Part shown: piece after piece, positions 31,043 through 31,903 of the stretch
How positions within the stretch are numbered: the first letter of the stretch is position 1
How the letters are laid out: the number at the start of each line of letters is the position of its first letter
Source of the DNA: JAAFIP01 sp031367325
Lineage (GTDB): Bacteria; Pseudomonadota; Gammaproteobacteria; Burkholderiales; Burkholderiaceae_C
Length of the DNA: 31,903 bases
Direction: 5' to 3'
Assembly (NCBI GenBank): GCA_031367325.1
Contig: JANLPQ010000050.1
Coordinates: 1-31,903 of the forward strand
Program-made: the position numbers and the translations under genes
Notes under the pieces: model-generated
The model's database searches: none
Seen by the model: the letters and a program-made list of their open reading frames with translations, nothing else
What the model was told of the DNA's origin: nothing

Positions 31043-31411
31043 TTACAGAACTTCAGGAGCCAAGGACACGATCTTCATGAACTTCTCGTTGCGCAACTCG
31101 CGCGTAACGGGCCCGAAGATGCGGGTGCCAATCGGCTCCAGCTTGGCGTTGAGCAGCACAGCGGCGTTGCCGTCAAACTTGACGAGCGAACCGTCGCTGC
31201 GGCGAATGCCCTTGGCGGTACGCACCACTACAGCACTGTACACTTCGCCTTTTTTGACGCGGGCGCGTGGTGCAGCTTCTTTAATGCTGACCTTGATTAC
31301 ATCGCCCACAGACGCGTAGCGGCGCTTGGAGCCACCTAGCACCTTGATACACAGCACGGATTTAGCGCCCGTGTTGTCGGCGACATCTAGTCGAGATTCG
31401 GTTTGGATCAT
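31043..31411 (-). CDS. rplN: 50S ribosomal protein L14
   Basis: 122 aa; an intersubunit-bridge protein. MIQTESRLDVADNTGAKSVL, CIKVLGGSKRRYASVGDVI and VRTAKGIRRSDGSLVKFDGN are typical. It is the first gene of the spc transcript here; rpsQ, its usual upstream neighbour, is absent. GGAAG lies about 9 bases before the ATG. Confidence 0.99.
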   Translation of the reverse strand: MIQTESRLDVADNTGAKSVLCIKVLGGSKRRYASVGDVIKVSIKEAAPRARVKKGEVYSAVVVRTAKGIRRSDGSLVKFDGNAAVLLNAKLEPIGTRIFGPVTRELRNEKFMKIVSLAPEVL

Positions 31412-31758
31412 TTGTCTAATCTTCCCAACTTAGCCTCTGAGGGCATTTGCAACAGCACTATCGCCATGCAAACACCAGCAGAACCAGTTTTGGGCCCGTC
31501 GCTACCTGTTTTTACAAACCGGCAACGCTTGGGCGGATATGCGCAAACTGCTTTACTGCACTGAGATTGCCTTAGCACTTCAGTACAGCAACTCCTTTTT
31601 GCGCGAAGCCTTTGATTATGCCACAAGTTTTGCGCGCTTGTCAAAGTTCTTGTTTTTCTGCCGATATTCTTGCGCAGTTGCAACTTTCATGCAAAACCGC
31701 CCCACAAGGGCGGGAACACCTTATGCTTAGGGTTTACACGTGTCACTACTGAAATCCT
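31412..31758. promoter_or_regulatory. Divergent region between rplN and patatin gene, with long spc leader
   Basis: A 347-bp gap. The minus-strand half is the roughly 195-nt untranslated leader of the spc operon, counted from the promoter at 31615-31644. A stem CCGCCC-CACAA-GGGCGG lies at 31697-31713; read on the minus strand it is followed by TTTT. A 91-codon minus-strand frame (31408-31683) runs through the leader, starts upstream of the predicted transcription start and resembles no family. Confidence 0.6.
31615..31644 (-). promoter_or_regulatory. Sigma70-like promoter of the spc ribosomal operon
   Basis: On the minus strand a perfect TTGACA (-35, 31639-31644) and CATAAT (-10, 31615-31620) are separated by 18 bases. 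The predicted start is near 31608, about 197 bases before the rplN ATG. Confidence 0.8.
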
Positions 31759-31903
31759 ATGGCCAAAGCTACCAAAACCATCAGTTTAGCCCTGCAAGGC
31801 GGCGGTTCACACGGCGCATTTACCTGGGGCGTGCTGGACGCGATACTGGAGGACGGCAGGCTGGAGCTTGACGGGATCAGCGGCACCAGTGCGGGGGCCA
31901 TGA
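31759..31903 (+). CDS. Patatin-like phospholipase family protein (5' part, cut by window)
   Basis: The first 48 codons of a cytosolic patatin-family acyl hydrolase. After MAKATKTISLAL comes the oxyanion loop QGGGSHGAFTWGVLDAI and the nucleophile motif GTSAG, whose Ser lies at residue 45. No signal peptide is present, unlike the patatin lipoprotein at 17495. The 3' end lies outside the window. It is divergent from the ribosomal operon. Confidence 0.9.
   Translation, partial: MAKATKTISLALQGGGSHGAFTWGVLDAILEDGRLELDGISGTSAGAM

Noticed and set aside
31408..31683. 91-codon frame upstream of and overlapping rplN on the same strand
   Set aside because: It starts upstream of the predicted transcription start (about 31608) and resembles no family; the region is better explained as the spc promoter and leader.

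Overview
The window reads as a chromosomal segment of a betaproteobacterium, most likely family Comamonadaceae (Rhodoferax/Limnohabitans/Polaromonas-like). The basis is the spc-alpha ribosomal operon order, a DUF4148-like exported protein, YheT, Fic, porin and patatin proteins of Burkholderiales type, and a short dispersed repeat (core AATAGCTGCTTGAGCAGG) that I associate from memory with Comamonadaceae genomes. Genus is inference; no rRNA is present.

Layout. 1-320: non-coding 65-bp tandem repeat with an inverted copy. 324-1727 (minus): GntR/UTRA regulator and a CoA-binding protein, separated by a 7-bp microsatellite. 2009-2968 (plus): outer-membrane porin with palindromes upstream and a terminator downstream. 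3087-6544 (minus): CBS-pair protein, a DsbD/ScsB-type thiol reductase and an exported peroxiredoxin-like protein, the last two forming a periplasmic redox module. 6891-8629 (plus): stand-alone receiver overlapping a CHASE3/HisKA_3 kinase. 8792-11967: envelope/stress genes (DUF883/YqjD, YqjE, an unknown third gene, DUF2177 on the other strand, ferritin-like protein, BON lipoprotein, CsbD). 12044-17317: creatininase-family hydrolase, DUF4148-like protein, LysR regulator, low-affinity iron permease family protein, a Fic protein lacking the catalytic His, and an ArsR-type regulator. 17495-22094: patatin lipoprotein, Cys-rich mini-protein, tRNA-Arg(CCG), membrane-anchored cytochrome c, unknown protein, YheT hydrolase and a SnoaL/NTF2-like protein.

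22253-31411 (minus) is housekeeping. A strong sigma70-like promoter (31615-31644) drives rplN-rplX-rplE-rpsN-rpsH-rplF-rplR-rpsE-rpmD-rplO-secY-rpmJ-rpsM-rpsK-rpsD-rpoA-rplQ, followed by tRNA-fMet and a terminator. infA is absent between secY and rpmJ, and rpsQ is absent before rplN; a divergent patatin gene begins there and runs off the window.

The points most worth a second look are the Gln-for-His Fic protein, whose promoter is bracketed by three copies of TGGCGYRYAAA, the Cys-rich mini-protein beside tRNA-Arg, the receiver/kinase pair next to the stress genes, and the dispersed repeat, one copy of which is read in frame through a DsbD membrane segment. I found no IS element, prophage or CRISPR array.
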